Shown: positions 19,701 through 31,705 of the stretch, in pieces
How the letters are laid out: each line of letters begins with the position of its first letter
Numbering within the stretch: the first letter of the stretch is position 1
Source of the DNA: Pomphorhynchus laevis
Lineage: Eukaryota > Acanthocephala > Palaeacanthocephala > Echinorhynchida > Pomphorhynchidae
Direction of reading: 5' to 3'
DNA length: 64,000 nt
Assembly (NCBI GenBank): GCA_012934845.2
Contig: WNNJ02000249.1
Location: 44,643-108,642, forward strand
Notes under the pieces: model-generated
Database searches by the model: none
What the model was told of the DNA's origin: nothing
What the model saw: only the letters and a program-made list of their open reading frames with translations
Position numbers and translations under genes: made by a program

Positions 19701-20310
19701 CAAAAATGCATTTATTAAATGTATCTTTTTAAATGTATTGAGCAACACTTTAAAACTCAAATAAAACCAATTTATTTTAAATGTATTTTTAATTTGAACG
19801 TTTTTATCAAAAATACATTTATTAAATGTATATTTTTAAATGTATTGAGCAACACTTTAAAAATCAATAAAACCAATTTATTTTAAATGTATTTTTAATT
19901 TGAACGTTTTTATCAAAAATACATTTATTAAATGTATATTTTTAAATGTATTGAGCAACACTTTAAAACTCAAATAAAACCAATTTATTTTAAATGTATT
20001 TTTAATTTGAACTTTTTTTTTCAAAAATACATTTATTAAATGTATCTTTTTAAATGTATTGAGCAACACTTTAAAAATCAATAAAACCAATTTATTTTAA
20101 ATGTATTTTTAATTTGAACGTTTTTATCAAAAATACATTTATTAAATGTATATTTTTAAATGTATTGAGCAACACTTTAAAAATCAAATAAAACCAATTT
20201 ATTTTAAATGCATTTTTAATTTGAACGTTTTTTTTCAAAAATGCATTTATTAAAGGTATCTTTTTAAATGTATGGAGCAACAATACATTTAAGCAACAAT
20301 ACATTTAAGC
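16790..20310. repeat. 106/107-bp minisatellite array, about 33 copies
   Basis: Monomer begins AACCAATTTATTTTAAATGC, continues ATTTTTAATTTGAACGTTTT, then a short palindrome TACATTTATTAAATGTA, and ends TGTATTGAGCAACA plus either CTTTAAAAATCAATAA (106) or CTTTAAAACTCAAATAA (107); a third ending TTTGAAAAATCAAATAA also occurs. Variants (GTATATTTT or GTATCTTTT; AAAATACAT or AAAATGCAT; GAACGTTTTTAT or GAACTTTTTTTT) are not random: blocks recur at about 1.71 kb. The 60-70-codon open frames across it are by-products of the repeat, not genes. Confidence 0.95.
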
Positions 20311-20339
20311 AACACTTGAACAATCAAATATAACCAATT

Positions 20340-22270
20340 CCACAAACCTTAGTCTTTTTCAAAACAGGTTTTGTAATTGCAATCGCAGCTAAATGATAGT
20401 TAGTCATAGTAAAACTATAAACAGTGCGCTAACACAACAAAGAAGACACGACTTTGCGATTGCTCCATATCCTGTAATCAGAGGCACTTGCAAACTCACG
20501 ACGTTTTCTGAAAGGATTGTTTCTTCATGTGGTATTTCCGATTAATGGCAGTCGGTGGAATTTCTTGTTTACGCAAAGATAAGAGAAACCGTGCGGAGAA
20601 GAGAATTCTAAATCCAAATCACTGAATGCGTGTGCATGTACAATAAAAGCTGAAATAATTCATTGAAGAAAGCGCATGTTATCACTGATAAGTATCACAT
20701 TCGAAATATCGGAGATTGTGAAGCAGCTTTTATTAAACCGTATCTGATAATCGGACGGTAGACTTTATCGCGAGTGGTGATTTCTTATCGTTATGCACAC
20801 AGTGCAACGAGATAAAGCTTCTGTAAAGTCTCAGGAAAATTAATCTTCTACAAACTAAAGGCAATGATGTGTTTTTCAAGTAATAAAGGCGATGCGCGGG
20901 AAGTCTACAAGACCATATTTTGTGGATTTTAACAAGGTTGTGTGCAACATTGTTATATGAATGGACATTTTGTGATCCTGAAATTAAAGCTCAATTGCAT
21001 TCAACAGTTTTTAAATGGACGTTTTCTCTTTTATGGGTATAGCTCATTGAATGATAAAATCGTGTTTGGCCATCCCTGATGTTTAGAAAGTGTCAGCAAT
21101 CTAGTGATAGCGTATTTTCCAATAATTTGCATTTAACAATTACACACGTTTTTAAACCTTTGGTTTTAAAAAATTGATGATGCAATTTGAAAATTAGTTA
21201 ATCAGTTTAGTAACTACATCTACGTCCCCATAGACGCAACAAGCGCTTCAAGATTTGCATCTTAAGAATATCTGCATTTGTTCACGTTCGGATGCATAAA
21301 GTTGTTCTGGAATTCGGTTGTTGATTTGTCGGCTGATGTTGCTAGCGATAAATAAGATTTAATAGTTGAATTAATAGTTACACGTTTTATGATAAGCAAA
21401 TTTATTGGATAAAATTTGGGGCTCCAAAGCTGCGTACTGCTCAGATGATAAAAATGAATAAAAAATAAAATTTATTTTATAATTAATCATTTGCGAAATG
21501 CAATTTTCTCTAATTTATAATTATCATAAATAATTTAATTAATTATAATTATAATATATATAATAATTAATAATTATAATTATATTATCGCTCATAATTT
21601 ATTTGCGAAATACAAAGTTGCTAATTAATTTGATTTTTTTCTGCCAGAATTTTTGACGCGAAGCGTTAATTAAAGAATTAATCTCTATTTTTTGTTTGTA
21701 GAGACAAAGAATAATATTTGTATATATTTTGGTCATAGCGTGATCTTAAACAAAAGCAGTTTATAAATTAAATTTAATTTATACTTACAATATATATCGG
21801 ATTTTATTAAAAGTTACGTAGGCAGCCTAAACTTTATCAATATGGATCATACTACTGATGAGCGCTGCCTGTCATCTCTGACGTCTAGTACATCTCTAGT
21901 ACGAATAGGATGCTGTTCGTCGAGTGTAGTCCAGTTAAGTAATGATTGATCAGGAGATAATAGAATTTGTGCTGGTGATCATTTGCATATATCCATTGTT
22001 TGATCTTGATATTTGTTCACTATGTAATACTAATCTACACTGGTTTTTACGCTTACTTTTTGTGACTTTCCCCGTATTTTTGCATTCCTTCTTTTCATAT
22101 TTCAATTCCCAATTTATTTTTTACAATTAAAAATGTTGAATAATAGCAACACGTGCTTTTATATTTTACCGATAACATTGCTACAGTTGCCTTACTCAAA
22201 TGTGAATAATAATTTATAAATAATTATTTAAATCTATTGTTAAAAGTAATATTACATTTTTTCAAGATAT
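20340..22270. other. Non-coding DNA upstream of the CHID1-like gene, with GATA-type sites
   Basis: From 20340 to about 21350 the sequence is less AT-rich. Between 20570 and 20815 there are several WGATAR-type motifs: AGATAAG near 20577, TTATCACTGATAAG near 20677-20691, CTGATAA near 20747 and AGATAAA near 20811. No reading frame longer than 62 codons and no RNA gene seen. The part after 21430 is AT-rich. It may include the promoter of the CHID1-like gene. Confidence 0.35.
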
Positions 22271-22276
22271 ACAATT

Positions 22277-25200
22277 ATGTATCAAAAAATTCAATGCATG
22301 CTCTTAATCTTGATTAATTTTATGACAATCATTATTTCTGACACGGACGATCTGGATATGAAGACCAAGGATCAACTTGGTATTAAAGAGGCTCTTGATA
22401 TAAAATCCGATTTATTAAGAAAGGCATATCCACAAGTGAAATTTTACAATGGAACAGTACAAGCGTACATTACCACTTGGAATGTAGGCGGATATGATGC
22501 TTCTATCGAACTTTGTAGTCGATCTAGACTTCATAGAAATCATACATAAAAGTAATTTGCTATCCGGAAGAATTCATATCGGGTATATAACTGAACATAT
22601 AATGATAGATACTAGGTGCGTTTGACTAACTAGCAATTAGTCAAATTGTTTATTATGAAATGTGAAATAAATTTGCATTTAATAATTACTTTTTTTGCAT
22701 TATAATGATTTATTATTATAATATAAAATGCTTAATTGTTTGATTCTCCCATTTTAAATGTAAAATAGCCAAGCGCATATTTAAACTATTCAACCGATCT
22801 ATATTTTGTATTTATTATTGATAAATCAAACACCTTTATTGTTATATAATATATGTTTACTATTGATTTTCATAACACAGATGGGAAGGTATCAAGTATT
22901 TTAAAATTTGGTATCTGCTAGAAATTGATGAAGGATTACTTTTAAGTTAGATTCATAACTAAGCTTAAATTATGTAATAGATGAACGTTAAATTTTATAC
23001 TACATAAGCCATAGATTACATATAAAAAACTTTATTTTTATAGTTGATTTCATAAACAATTAACTAGATAGGTTAAATATTCAACAGATATAATATATAA
23101 TATATAATTTTATTATATATTAATATCATATATAATATAAACAATAATATCATATTAAATTTCATATTTATTGTGTAATTTAAAACTATAATATAAATTT
23201 GTTATATAATTTCAAATATTTAGTGTCATAATGTAATTATTTTAACTGCTTAATTGTTTGATTATTTAATTGTTCAATAATGTCATTATTTTAATCATTT
23301 TAAAATGTATTAAATATTAATTGTCAAGAAATAAGTAAACGAATTTGTTCAAATATTTGTTAGCATTCTGCTACATCACAGAAGCTACTAAGCATTAGCT
23401 ACTAATAACAAAAAATATATAATTAATTTATAATTTTATAACTTCTATTAAGTTAAAATTTTAAATTTAAAGTTAAAATAAAAATTAATTTTTATGAATT
23501 GACTAATAAATAATATACAATGTATCGGAATAATAAATATGCCATCCTGAGAAACTGCTGTGTAATCATGTTTCGGGCCCTTTTCCTCGACCCTACATAG
23601 AAACGGAACCGAACACATGCTTATGACTTATTTAATCTGATGAAATTTGATTATCAAGTATCTTATTATAATACAAAGTATATTATTATTCATCCACAGA
23701 CTTTATTATTTACTATTCATTCATAAATATTTTCCGAGTAAGAGTTTAAATTTATTTTTAATATTATTGTGTTGATTTATATATTTTACTATTTTCTGCT
23801 TGATGTTATTTTTACATTAATCTAGTTTAAAATATGCATCTATTAAATTATTTAAATGATTTTGAAGAAAGTCAATATCATATTATGTCAATTCTTAAAA
23901 TTTCATTATTTTATATTATATGGTATGCATGAATGCAAATGCAAAAATATGTTTCTTGTAAATATAAATATATCATCTTTACAATTTTAATTAATAATAG
24001 TTAATTTAATGTTTCAGTTAATTCAGGTTTCAGCTTTTATTCCAGCTTACATCAAGTTTCAGCTTATATTCCTCGACCCGACATATTTCCTCACGTATAT
24101 CCTTTGACAAAATTCGATTATCTAGTATCTTATTCTAATACAAAGTATATTATTTATTATCCATAAAAATTGGCCGCTAATGAATTTAAATTTATTTTTA
24201 ATAATATTTTGTTGATTTAAACAAATATTTTCAATTAATTATTAAAATACACACATAAAGTTGATTGAAACTTAAAAAACTGGTTTTATAATTATTTTCT
24301 CATTGTGTTAAAGCGTATTTGTATCTTAATAAATAAATACGTTCTTTTGTAGTTTTTTTTCATTAAATTATAGCCATATTTAAATTTATAAATTTTACTT
24401 TGTTTATGAGATAAATGTTTTTGTTCAATTAACTTAATCAATAAGCATTATTGATTACATGGATGAAAAATAGTGTATCCAATCTTCCGAATAGCAGTTG
24501 TCTTTTATGAATGATTTGCTATTGTTTCACCTGTATGGTTTCAACTGAAGCCCGCAACAAATAAAGATCGTGTTGCGCAAATAAACGGCATTCCTTCAAT
24601 AAACACCACGTGGCTTACCAAGGTACGGAAAACTAAGTGTTCAATTGTTCCGAGACTGTTGTTCGAAGACTGGGACATTAACGAGTTAAAAAATATGGCG
24701 AATCGTAATGGTTTTAGACGTGTCAGCAAACTTATTTCAAAATTTGTAGATAAATATAAATTTAACGGAATTATAATTGAAGTGCATCCGTTATTACCAA
24801 AATTGTTCTATACTGAGCTAAGGGAATTTCTACATATATTGCATCAACTCTTATCAGCTAATAATTCCGGTGTCCTCGGTATTGTATATTCAGTTCAGTT
24901 TAATTGGAAACAGGAAAGCCTATATAATATTGCAGAGGTTGTTGACTTTTTTACAGTAAACGCTTATGATCAACTGTCAGAAGGCGGTATCGCCCCATAT
25001 CAATGGATGGAAAATCTAATAAAATCAATTCCACAAGACATTCGTAAACAGTTTCTAGTAGGAATCAACTTTTACGGATACACATTTAAGGGTGATAGAA
25101 ATGCTGATGCTATTACCGGACCAGATTTTATAAGATGGCTTAATGCTGAACCTAACATTGTCGTCAATTGGAATCCGAATACTAAAGAGCACTGGTTCCA

Positions 25201-25342
25201 AGCTGGTACTAAAGTGGTGATATATCCAACAGCGACCTCGTTTTACTATCGACTTAAAATTATTGATAATCTAAATGCCGGTGGAATAGCAATATGGGAG
25301 CTAGGGCAAGGTACTGATTTCTTGATGGCACTATTAGGATAA
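22277..25342 (+). CDS. CHID1: Chitinase domain-containing protein 1 homologue (CHID1 / SI-CLP), disrupted or atypically spliced
   Basis: First block: start 22277, signal peptide (MYQKIQCMLLILINFMTIIIS), then a 60-residue luminal part ending at the first TIM-barrel strand YITTWNVGGYDAS, which matches human YVTPWNSHGYDV; the frame then drifts to a stop at 22549, so a donor probably lies near 22520. Second block: 24515-25342, beginning FAIVSPVWFQLK (human FTQISPVWLQLK), then LLFEDWDINEL, GIIIEVHPLLPK, FFTVNAYDQL, FLVGINFYGYTFKG and IAIWELGQGTDF, ending at a normal place. This is glycoside hydrolase family 18 fold; CHID1 lacks the catalytic DxxDxDxE glutamate (here FNGIIIEVHP) and is a secreted or lysosomal saccharide-binding protein. 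Odd: an in-frame TGA (24512-24514) lies directly before FAIVSPVW and no AG acceptor lies between, so the copy may be broken. The 2-kb intron holds Naiad fragments. Confidence 0.8.
23440..24210 (-). mobile_element. Naiad-type element 3' fragments inside the CHID1-like intron
   Basis: Contains ATGAATTGACTAATAAATAA, a degraded structured module (23500-23640), the segment AAAATATGCATCTATTAAATT and part of the thumb coding region (to about 24010), then a second, shorter copy of the region just upstream of the module (24050-24210, CTAGTATCTTATTCTAATACAAAGTATATTA). The module here has lost the TGATGA box, which helps judge which parts are conserved. Confidence 0.65.
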
Positions 25343-25424
25343 TTGAGCTAAAGTTTTGGCATCTGAACTTAATTCAAAAGTTACATTCTTTTGTAAATAT
25401 TAATATTTATATATGAGAAAATAC

Positions 25425-25430
25425 AATAAA
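25425..25430 (+). terminator. Poly(A) signal of the CHID1-like gene
   Basis: AATAAA 83 bases after the stop codon, in a T-rich 3' region. Position and sequence fit a canonical polyadenylation signal. Confidence 0.5.
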
Positions 25431-25439
25431 TGAATCTAT

Positions 25440-27940
25440 ACAAAATTTACTGTTTGGTTCATTTGTAAACTATAGTTTTATTTAGTGAATCACCTAAAAA
25501 TACATTATAAGTAGCAGTTACTGCAAATAGATTAGATTACCGTTACTACTAAGAGGTATTTTTTACAACAGGACACATGAGATATCAAAAGTTTTTATTG
25601 TAATAATCAAATATGCCAAATATATTAGTTACTGGAAATTTATTGAATCTCTAATTATTGAACCGAAATATTATTATTTCTCATTATTAAACCGAGACCA
25701 TTGTAAGACATCATCGTTAAAGAAATAACTGAATCGTTTGATATTTTTTTCAAAAATAAGAAATTTAAGTATTTAATATTCAATTAAAAAAGTATTAATT
25801 AAAAATATTCAATTATATGTTTTTTATTATAAAAATTAAAATTTTTATAAAAATAACAATATTCAATTAGACTTTACTTTATTCAGACTTTACTATATAT
25901 TGACGCAATACAATTTATCTTTCACAATCGTCTTGAATAAATTCTAGCATCTGATGGTTTCTATTAGGAACTTAACTTAGTGGTTTTATAAACTAAAGCA
26001 CTAATTTATTTTTATATTATGCGCTGTGCGGCTATCAGAAATAAAACGTAAGTTTTTATAAAATGCTCAAATTGACGAATCAAAAAATTAGTTCCAGAAT
26101 CAAAAAATGAATCATCATAAATTATTTTTAAACATTTCAGTTTTAATTCATTATAGAATAGACGTCAAGTGTATAAAGCATGTAATTTATCATCATCTAT
26201 CTTAACTAGAAATGTTAAAGTGTATAAATTAAATGTATTATATAGCATTTATTTATCATAATGCGTTATAATCGCTTTAGCGAATGCGAATATAATTTGA
26301 AACGAAATAAAAAAGGACTTTATCAAATGCGTGTTGTTATGGTACATACTTGCATTGTCTTGTACTGTTTTAACACATGTAAAATCTTAGCATCAACTTG
26401 GAATATTAAAAATATAAAATTATATTTAAATTATATTTATATACAAATTATATTAATTATAAAGTAAAAAAGATTAGCACAAATATAATTATTATGATTA
26501 TCAACATAATAAAACTGATTATCTTATATATTGGGGATTATACAAGATATATTTTATATTTTTTACTTTTATCTTTTATATCTTTTATAGTTTTAAATTT
26601 TAAAAATAATAGGCAGAAACTCCAAAATTTAAGGTATTAGTAATGCGTAATTATATTCAATTTATTATCAATCAATTTGTAAATAGTTCACATATTTAAT
26701 AATTATTTTTAATTTGTTATTATTTTTTAAAATAAATTGATTTATAATAAATAGAATTTTCGAAAATATAGATTGAATATTTGAACATGACTGTGTTTAT
26801 ATTTATACGTCGCTTTAAATTTGCTGAATCCGTTTATTGACATTATCTTAAGAACCTGTAATTTCAAACACCTACCAAAACGTTCAATTGTTTGAATTTT
26901 ATTTTAGTACTAATGTGTTACTAAAAATAATAGTTACTTTTTGATATGTTATATAACTTTATTGTTTATAAATAAAACAGTTGTCGAATGTTTTTCTGAA
27001 CTTGGCAAACTTTAAATTCAATACTTTAATCCTAAATTTTAATTCAATACTTTAAACGGTTATTTTTTCAATTTAAACCCGAAATTTTACTTTTTTTATT
27101 AAAATTTTGCTAAATTAATTAAACACTTAAAGTGTAATTTATTTTTTCTGAAGCAGTTCGTTTTCCTCTGAAGTTTCTTTAAATTAAAAAGTGTTTGTTT
27201 TACTTTAATAAAATTTAATAAATTTTCTTTAGTGAGCAATTTAAACTTGATCGGTGTTTAATTTACCGTTGTATAAATAAAGTAAATTATAAATATTTTC
27301 CGTGAATATTATATACTTTTATTCATCTTAAGATTCTTATTTATATCTAACCGACACATTTAAGGATATCCTATAAATTAGGTTATTATCCTAAAATCCG
27401 ACTAAACAGATTAGTAGTTTCCTAATGCAATATATATTGTTATTAGGGTACGTTTCGAAAAGCTAAGGAAAAAAGTCGCTCTGCAATATTATAACAATGT
27501 GTATACGAGTTGATATGTGACCCATGCATTTAGCAGTCTCAATTTATGAGTACAAGATTATTCATATTTAGTGCGAACATGTTCAGCGATGTCCTTGGCA
27601 TATACAAGCAGTGCGTGTCTCAACGTCTATATTAAACCAATAATCCACATGAACAGATCATTATTATTTGAAGCAGCCTTACAACAGTTAACAAGATGAT
27701 CGCAACATTTTTTCTATACAATTTGTGAATGCCTCTAGAAAATTGAAAGGGACACTGTTTGTGACGACGTAGATGCTAAAAACCTGTACAGTTTACTGAT
27801 TAATTAAACTGATTAATCATTTACTGATTAAACCTTTACTGATTAATTTAAACTGTAATATTTAGAGAGATGTATAATTCGTCTTATGTATTTGGTAATT
27901 AAATCAAATTGCTATTTATTATTTACGCAGTTGCTTATTC
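25440..27940. other. AT-rich intergenic DNA, nothing recognised
   Basis: Long A/T-rich stretch with no credible frame; the 68-codon open frame at 26261-26467 is low-complexity and has no homology that I recognise. The part from 27470 to 27800 is less AT-rich but not identified. Confidence 0.45.
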
Positions 27941-27954
27941 TTCGCTTTTATTTA

Positions 27955-28090
27955 TCACTTAGTAAAGGGCCAGTAGCCGATAAAAGCATCAAAGAAACAA
28001 TTTCGAGTATATTGAAAGAGATGAATGGAAACTTATAAAAACATGTTCTTGTCACAGACAATATTTACAGAAAGTAGTAGTGGATACTAA
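27955..28090 (+). pseudogene. Possible piggyBac-like transposase relic
   Basis: The plus-strand frame reads LSKGPVADKSIKETISSILK, EMNGNL, a stop, then KHVLVTDNIYRK. This resembles the piggyBac transposase segment in which a KSI..T...IL....G.....VMDNYYNS motif contains a catalytic aspartate. Only about 45 codons survive, with one stop, and no terminal repeats were found. Low confidence. Confidence 0.25.
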
Positions 28091-28317
28091 ATTATTCGAT
28101 CGATTTTTATTTTCGATCATTTTTTATTTTTTATAATTTTTAAATGTAAAACTTTCAAAAACTGAAAAAAGTGCTTAAAAAATTAACCTAAATTTTCTCT
28201 ATTGAGCAATTCACTCTTGATCGACATTTATTTTTAAGTTGTAGATTCGATGTGAAAATTATTCATTAAAACTTATTTTTGTATTTGGAATAAATTTACG
28301 TCTGTGCCATTAAATCA

Positions 28318-29592
28318 AATCAGCTAACTGAGTCTACGTATTGTTATATAATTATAAAATAAACAAAACATAATAATGCTAAATCAAAATTTAATAATTA
28401 AATAATAAAATTAATAATTGTTTTTAGATTTTCTATAATTTAAATCAAGTTAAAATAAAAAATTGAAATTTAAAATAAACGTCATTTTTATGAATTGACT
28501 AATAAATAACAAACGTTGTATCCCAATAAGAATTAGAGGTCATCAGGAGGAACTGCTATGCTATCAAGTTTCGGCTCATAACTCCTCTACCCAACATAGC
28601 AGCGGGGCCAAATACATGCTAATGATGTATTTTCTCTGATAAAACTATCTAGTATCCTATAATAGTATCTAGTATACTATTAGAATAGTATCTTATTCTA
28701 ATACAAAGTATATTATTTATTATCCATCCATAAAAATTTGCCACTTAAGAGTTTAAATTTATTCTTTATATTATTGTGTTGATTTATATATTTTACTATT
28801 TTCTGCTTTATGATATTTTACAGTAACCTAGTTTAAAATATGTATCTATTAAATTATTTAAATGATTTTGAAGAAAACCAATATCATTACATATTGTTGC
28901 AAAAATTGTTCACTAATTGAATAAAAATTATTAGAATTAAATACACAATGTATATCATCAATGTATCGAAACATATATTTCATATCTTTATATAATTTAG
29001 ATTTAGTTTTTACACAGTTATGAACAAATTCATATTCTATAAAGCTTAGAAACAAGTCAGCTATAATTGGGCTACTATTACCACCCATTGGAACACCTTT
29101 TATTTGTCTAAATATAGATGTCCCTACCTTTAAATAATTTTGATTTATTAAAATATTTAAGGTTTCTATTAATTCAAGTTTATCCATATATTTATATTTA
29201 CGTGATGGTTTAATTTTTGTTAGATAGGCGTTATTGTTATTATAACACATATATGTATATATTTTTCCGAATATAATATTAATTAATTTTACTAACGCTT
29301 CTTTAATATCTACTAAATCTAGATTTGTATAAAGCGTACTAAAATCGCATGTATTTATATTTTGAAAATTTATTCCTTTTGTGTGCTCTAAAAATTCTTT
29401 TGTAGAATTAATACTGAAATAGTGTTTTATACCAGTATTAATTTTGATTACCTTGCAATATTTTTTGAAGTGTGCTTTAATTACTTTAAGTATTTTATTC
29501 ATATAGACAGAAAGTGGTTTTAATGTACATTTAAACGCACTACAAATGAACCTAGGTTTTATTGGATTTTTATGTAATGTTTTCAGTGGCAT
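28318..29592 (-). mobile_element. Naiad-type element, 5'-truncated copy
   Basis: The 3' terminus is at 28318 (AAATCAGCTAACTGAGTC on the plus strand), the structured module at 28490-28640, the thumb remnant near 28800, and a continuous 244-codon RT frame at 29592-28858 (LHKNPIKPRFICSAFKC, TCDFSTLYTNLDLVDIKEAL, GVPMGGNSSPIIADLF, MFRYIDDI). The thumb is shortened by a deletion after FYSISEQ. The 5' truncation at 29592 within RT motif 2 is what incomplete reverse transcription would produce. Confidence 0.85.
28490..28640 (-). ncRNA. Structured 3' module of the Naiad-type element (copy B)
   Basis: Same order of boxes as copy A at 13800-13960. The 8-bp CTGCTATG/CATAGCAG pair and the AATACAT/ATGTATT hairpin are identical; the GGGGCC arm has become TGAGCC, so the six-base GGCCCC pair is not kept. 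Confidence 0.55.
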
Positions 29593-29639
29593 TGGACATT
29601 GACTATCAACACCTGAATATATACAAACAACAAAATGTT

Positions 29640-31700
29640 ATACATTTCGAAAGCTCTCAATTATAAGCTTTTGAATTGTCATTTTGATGTGGATTGTGTT
29701 AGCAATCGAAGTTTCGTTTCTTATGCAATCATTTAATCTATATAATGTTGGGCATTGCTTATCCATACAGAATCGAGCATTTTCTTCGATTGATAACACA
29801 ATCGTTACCAAAAACTGACAATTGAGAAAGTTAAAAGTCATCATATTATATAGTGAGAATAAGTCTGGAAGAAATTATACTGAAATACAATTTATTTAAT
29901 CCACACTGTCAACAGCATATTTAATACACAGTTGAATATACCCCATCCATTGCAGGTATCAATTCAAGTATTAATAGATTGCATCCTTATTGTTAGAATT
30001 TATATGTATAGATTCAAGTATTAATCTTGGGTATCAAATTTTATAATATTCAAAAATAAAAGACATTACCGAAATCAGTGATACTATCGTGTAATACTGC
30101 ATGATCTCGTACTGCCTCTACGTAATGATAACTTTGTTTGTTTACTCGTTTGCTTGTTTACTCCTTTGTTTGTTTACTCTTTTGCTTGTTTACTTTTAAA
30201 TGCTTTTTGTTTGACCGACATTGATTCAGTCGCAATCAATACACATAATTTGGTAAAATACATTATTTGATTGTGTTTTCGGATTGATGTTTAAGGCACT
30301 GCATGAATTGCTAGGTTTGAGGTAATAATTCGTAAAGTTATGTGTTTTGACAATTTCCTCTGTACGAGTTAGTCTATGTTGATCTCATAAATCAGATCAG
30401 CTAATTTAGTCTGCGTAATTTGTATTTTATAAATAAAAATTATCATAAATAATTATTTAAGATTTTATATTATTTATATAAATTTAGAATTTAAAATAAA
30501 AATCAAATTTTATGAATTGAATAGTAAAGGTCTCAGTCTTCGTATTTAGCTTGGTAGTCTTTCCCTTGAGATAACATATATTTTTAAACGTTTTGATAAT
30601 GGTTTTGATAGTTTATTTCAGGTTATTTTTATCCGAAAAATTAATACTATGTTTGAAATTTGATCCTCGCTAGATAGAATACACTAATGTTATCAAAACA
30701 ACGATGAAAAAGGACAAAGATAGAATACATTAATATATGTATAAATATATTAATATTAAATATATTAATATATCGTGTTAAATATATATACAATATATAT
30801 TGTATTAAATATATTAATACGTTTTTTTGGGGTAATAAATAGTTTCTTATTTAAACAGAAGCTGTTTGTGTATGCACTCAGATCAAACAGGAGAATGTCA
30901 TTATTCTACACATGTAATATCTGTCTAAAACAAAGATCTCGAAAGTTTAGAATGAATCCGATAATTTGGAGTTTTGAAAATTTCCATGCGTTACTTCCTT
31001 TGTAAACTTATTTCTAAACTTTATTCCTTTTTCTATATTTGATAGATTTTGCCATTTTATATTATATATTTTTTTATTTATAGAAAACATTAATGTCGAT
31101 AATTAATACAGATATGAATATTTTTAAATTTAAAATATTAAGTTCCTATTATTTTACTCGTAGTTGTTCTATTTAGTTGCTTTAATATTTCCTTTAGAAT
31201 ACGGGTTTGTTTTCTATAATAAAATAAAGGACAAACTGCACTCTAGAGGCAATAAACTTTAGATATTTATAATTTCTTACTAAACACTTATTGATATTCA
31301 ACTGTTTTATATATTCACTAAGTTCAATAATTGGTGGTTATATTATGTGATATTAAGCTGTGTCGATTGACGTCATGTACAATATAATATACCAGATAAA
31401 AGAATACTAACGAGCTTAAATTAATTTTAAAAATAGTTCAAAGAATGTGTAAATATTATATGCTATCAGAACAGGTAACATAATGAAATATCCGTTTCCA
31501 TCACTCAAAAAATATAATTATTATTTGTTAATATACAATAATAATACAAAAATAATTTAATTAAAAGTATTTAAAAAGCAAATTCGCTTTGAATTTGTCT
31601 ATAAAATGTTTCTGTATAAAATGTCTTGTATTAAAACGCGAGGACTAACGATATTTAAGTTGTTTTACATGAATAGATTAAATTACAAATTTTGATATAT
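29640..31700. other. AT-rich intergenic DNA with short repeats
   Basis: A tandem (TTTGTTTGTTTACTC / TTTGCTTGTTTACTC, period about 16-30 bp) lies at 30125-30205. A terminal fragment of the Naiad-type family is at 30389-30520. The 68-codon frame on the minus strand at 29638-29844 (cysteine-containing) and the 76-codon frame at 30775-31005 match nothing I know. The last 700 bp is the presumed 3' flank of the CPSF2 gene. Confidence 0.4.
30389..30520 (-). mobile_element. Naiad-type element terminal fragment
   Basis: AAATCAGATCAGCTAATTTAGTCTGCG followed by the AAATTTAGAATTTAAAATAAAAATCAA and ATGAATTGA blocks seen next to the termini at 7687 and 28318. Only the outermost 130 bp is left. Confidence 0.55.
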
Positions 31701-31705
31701 GATAG

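Noticed and set aside
17528-20304. Several open frames of 67-70 codons on the minus strand (for example 17528-17740, 19237-19449, 19878-20090).
   Set aside because: They are translations of two minisatellite monomers each; the frame stays open only because the repeat lacks stops in that phase.
16790-20310. CRISPR-like array (regular repeats).
   Set aside because: Units are directly tandem with no unique spacers, in a clearly eukaryotic setting.
21855-21895. ACTACTGATGAGCGC followed by GACGTCTAGTA, which resembles a hammerhead with a short stem I.
   Set aside because: There is no GAAA core and no stem II; probably chance.
24541-24729. 62-codon minus-strand frame overlapping the CHID1-like gene.
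   Set aside because: It is antisense to a conserved glycoside hydrolase family 18 coding block.
29638-29844. 68-codon minus-strand frame with a hydrophobic start and several cysteines, possibly a small secreted peptide.
   Set aside because: No family resemblance, no splice context and no clear signal cleavage pattern; length is within chance for AT-rich DNA.
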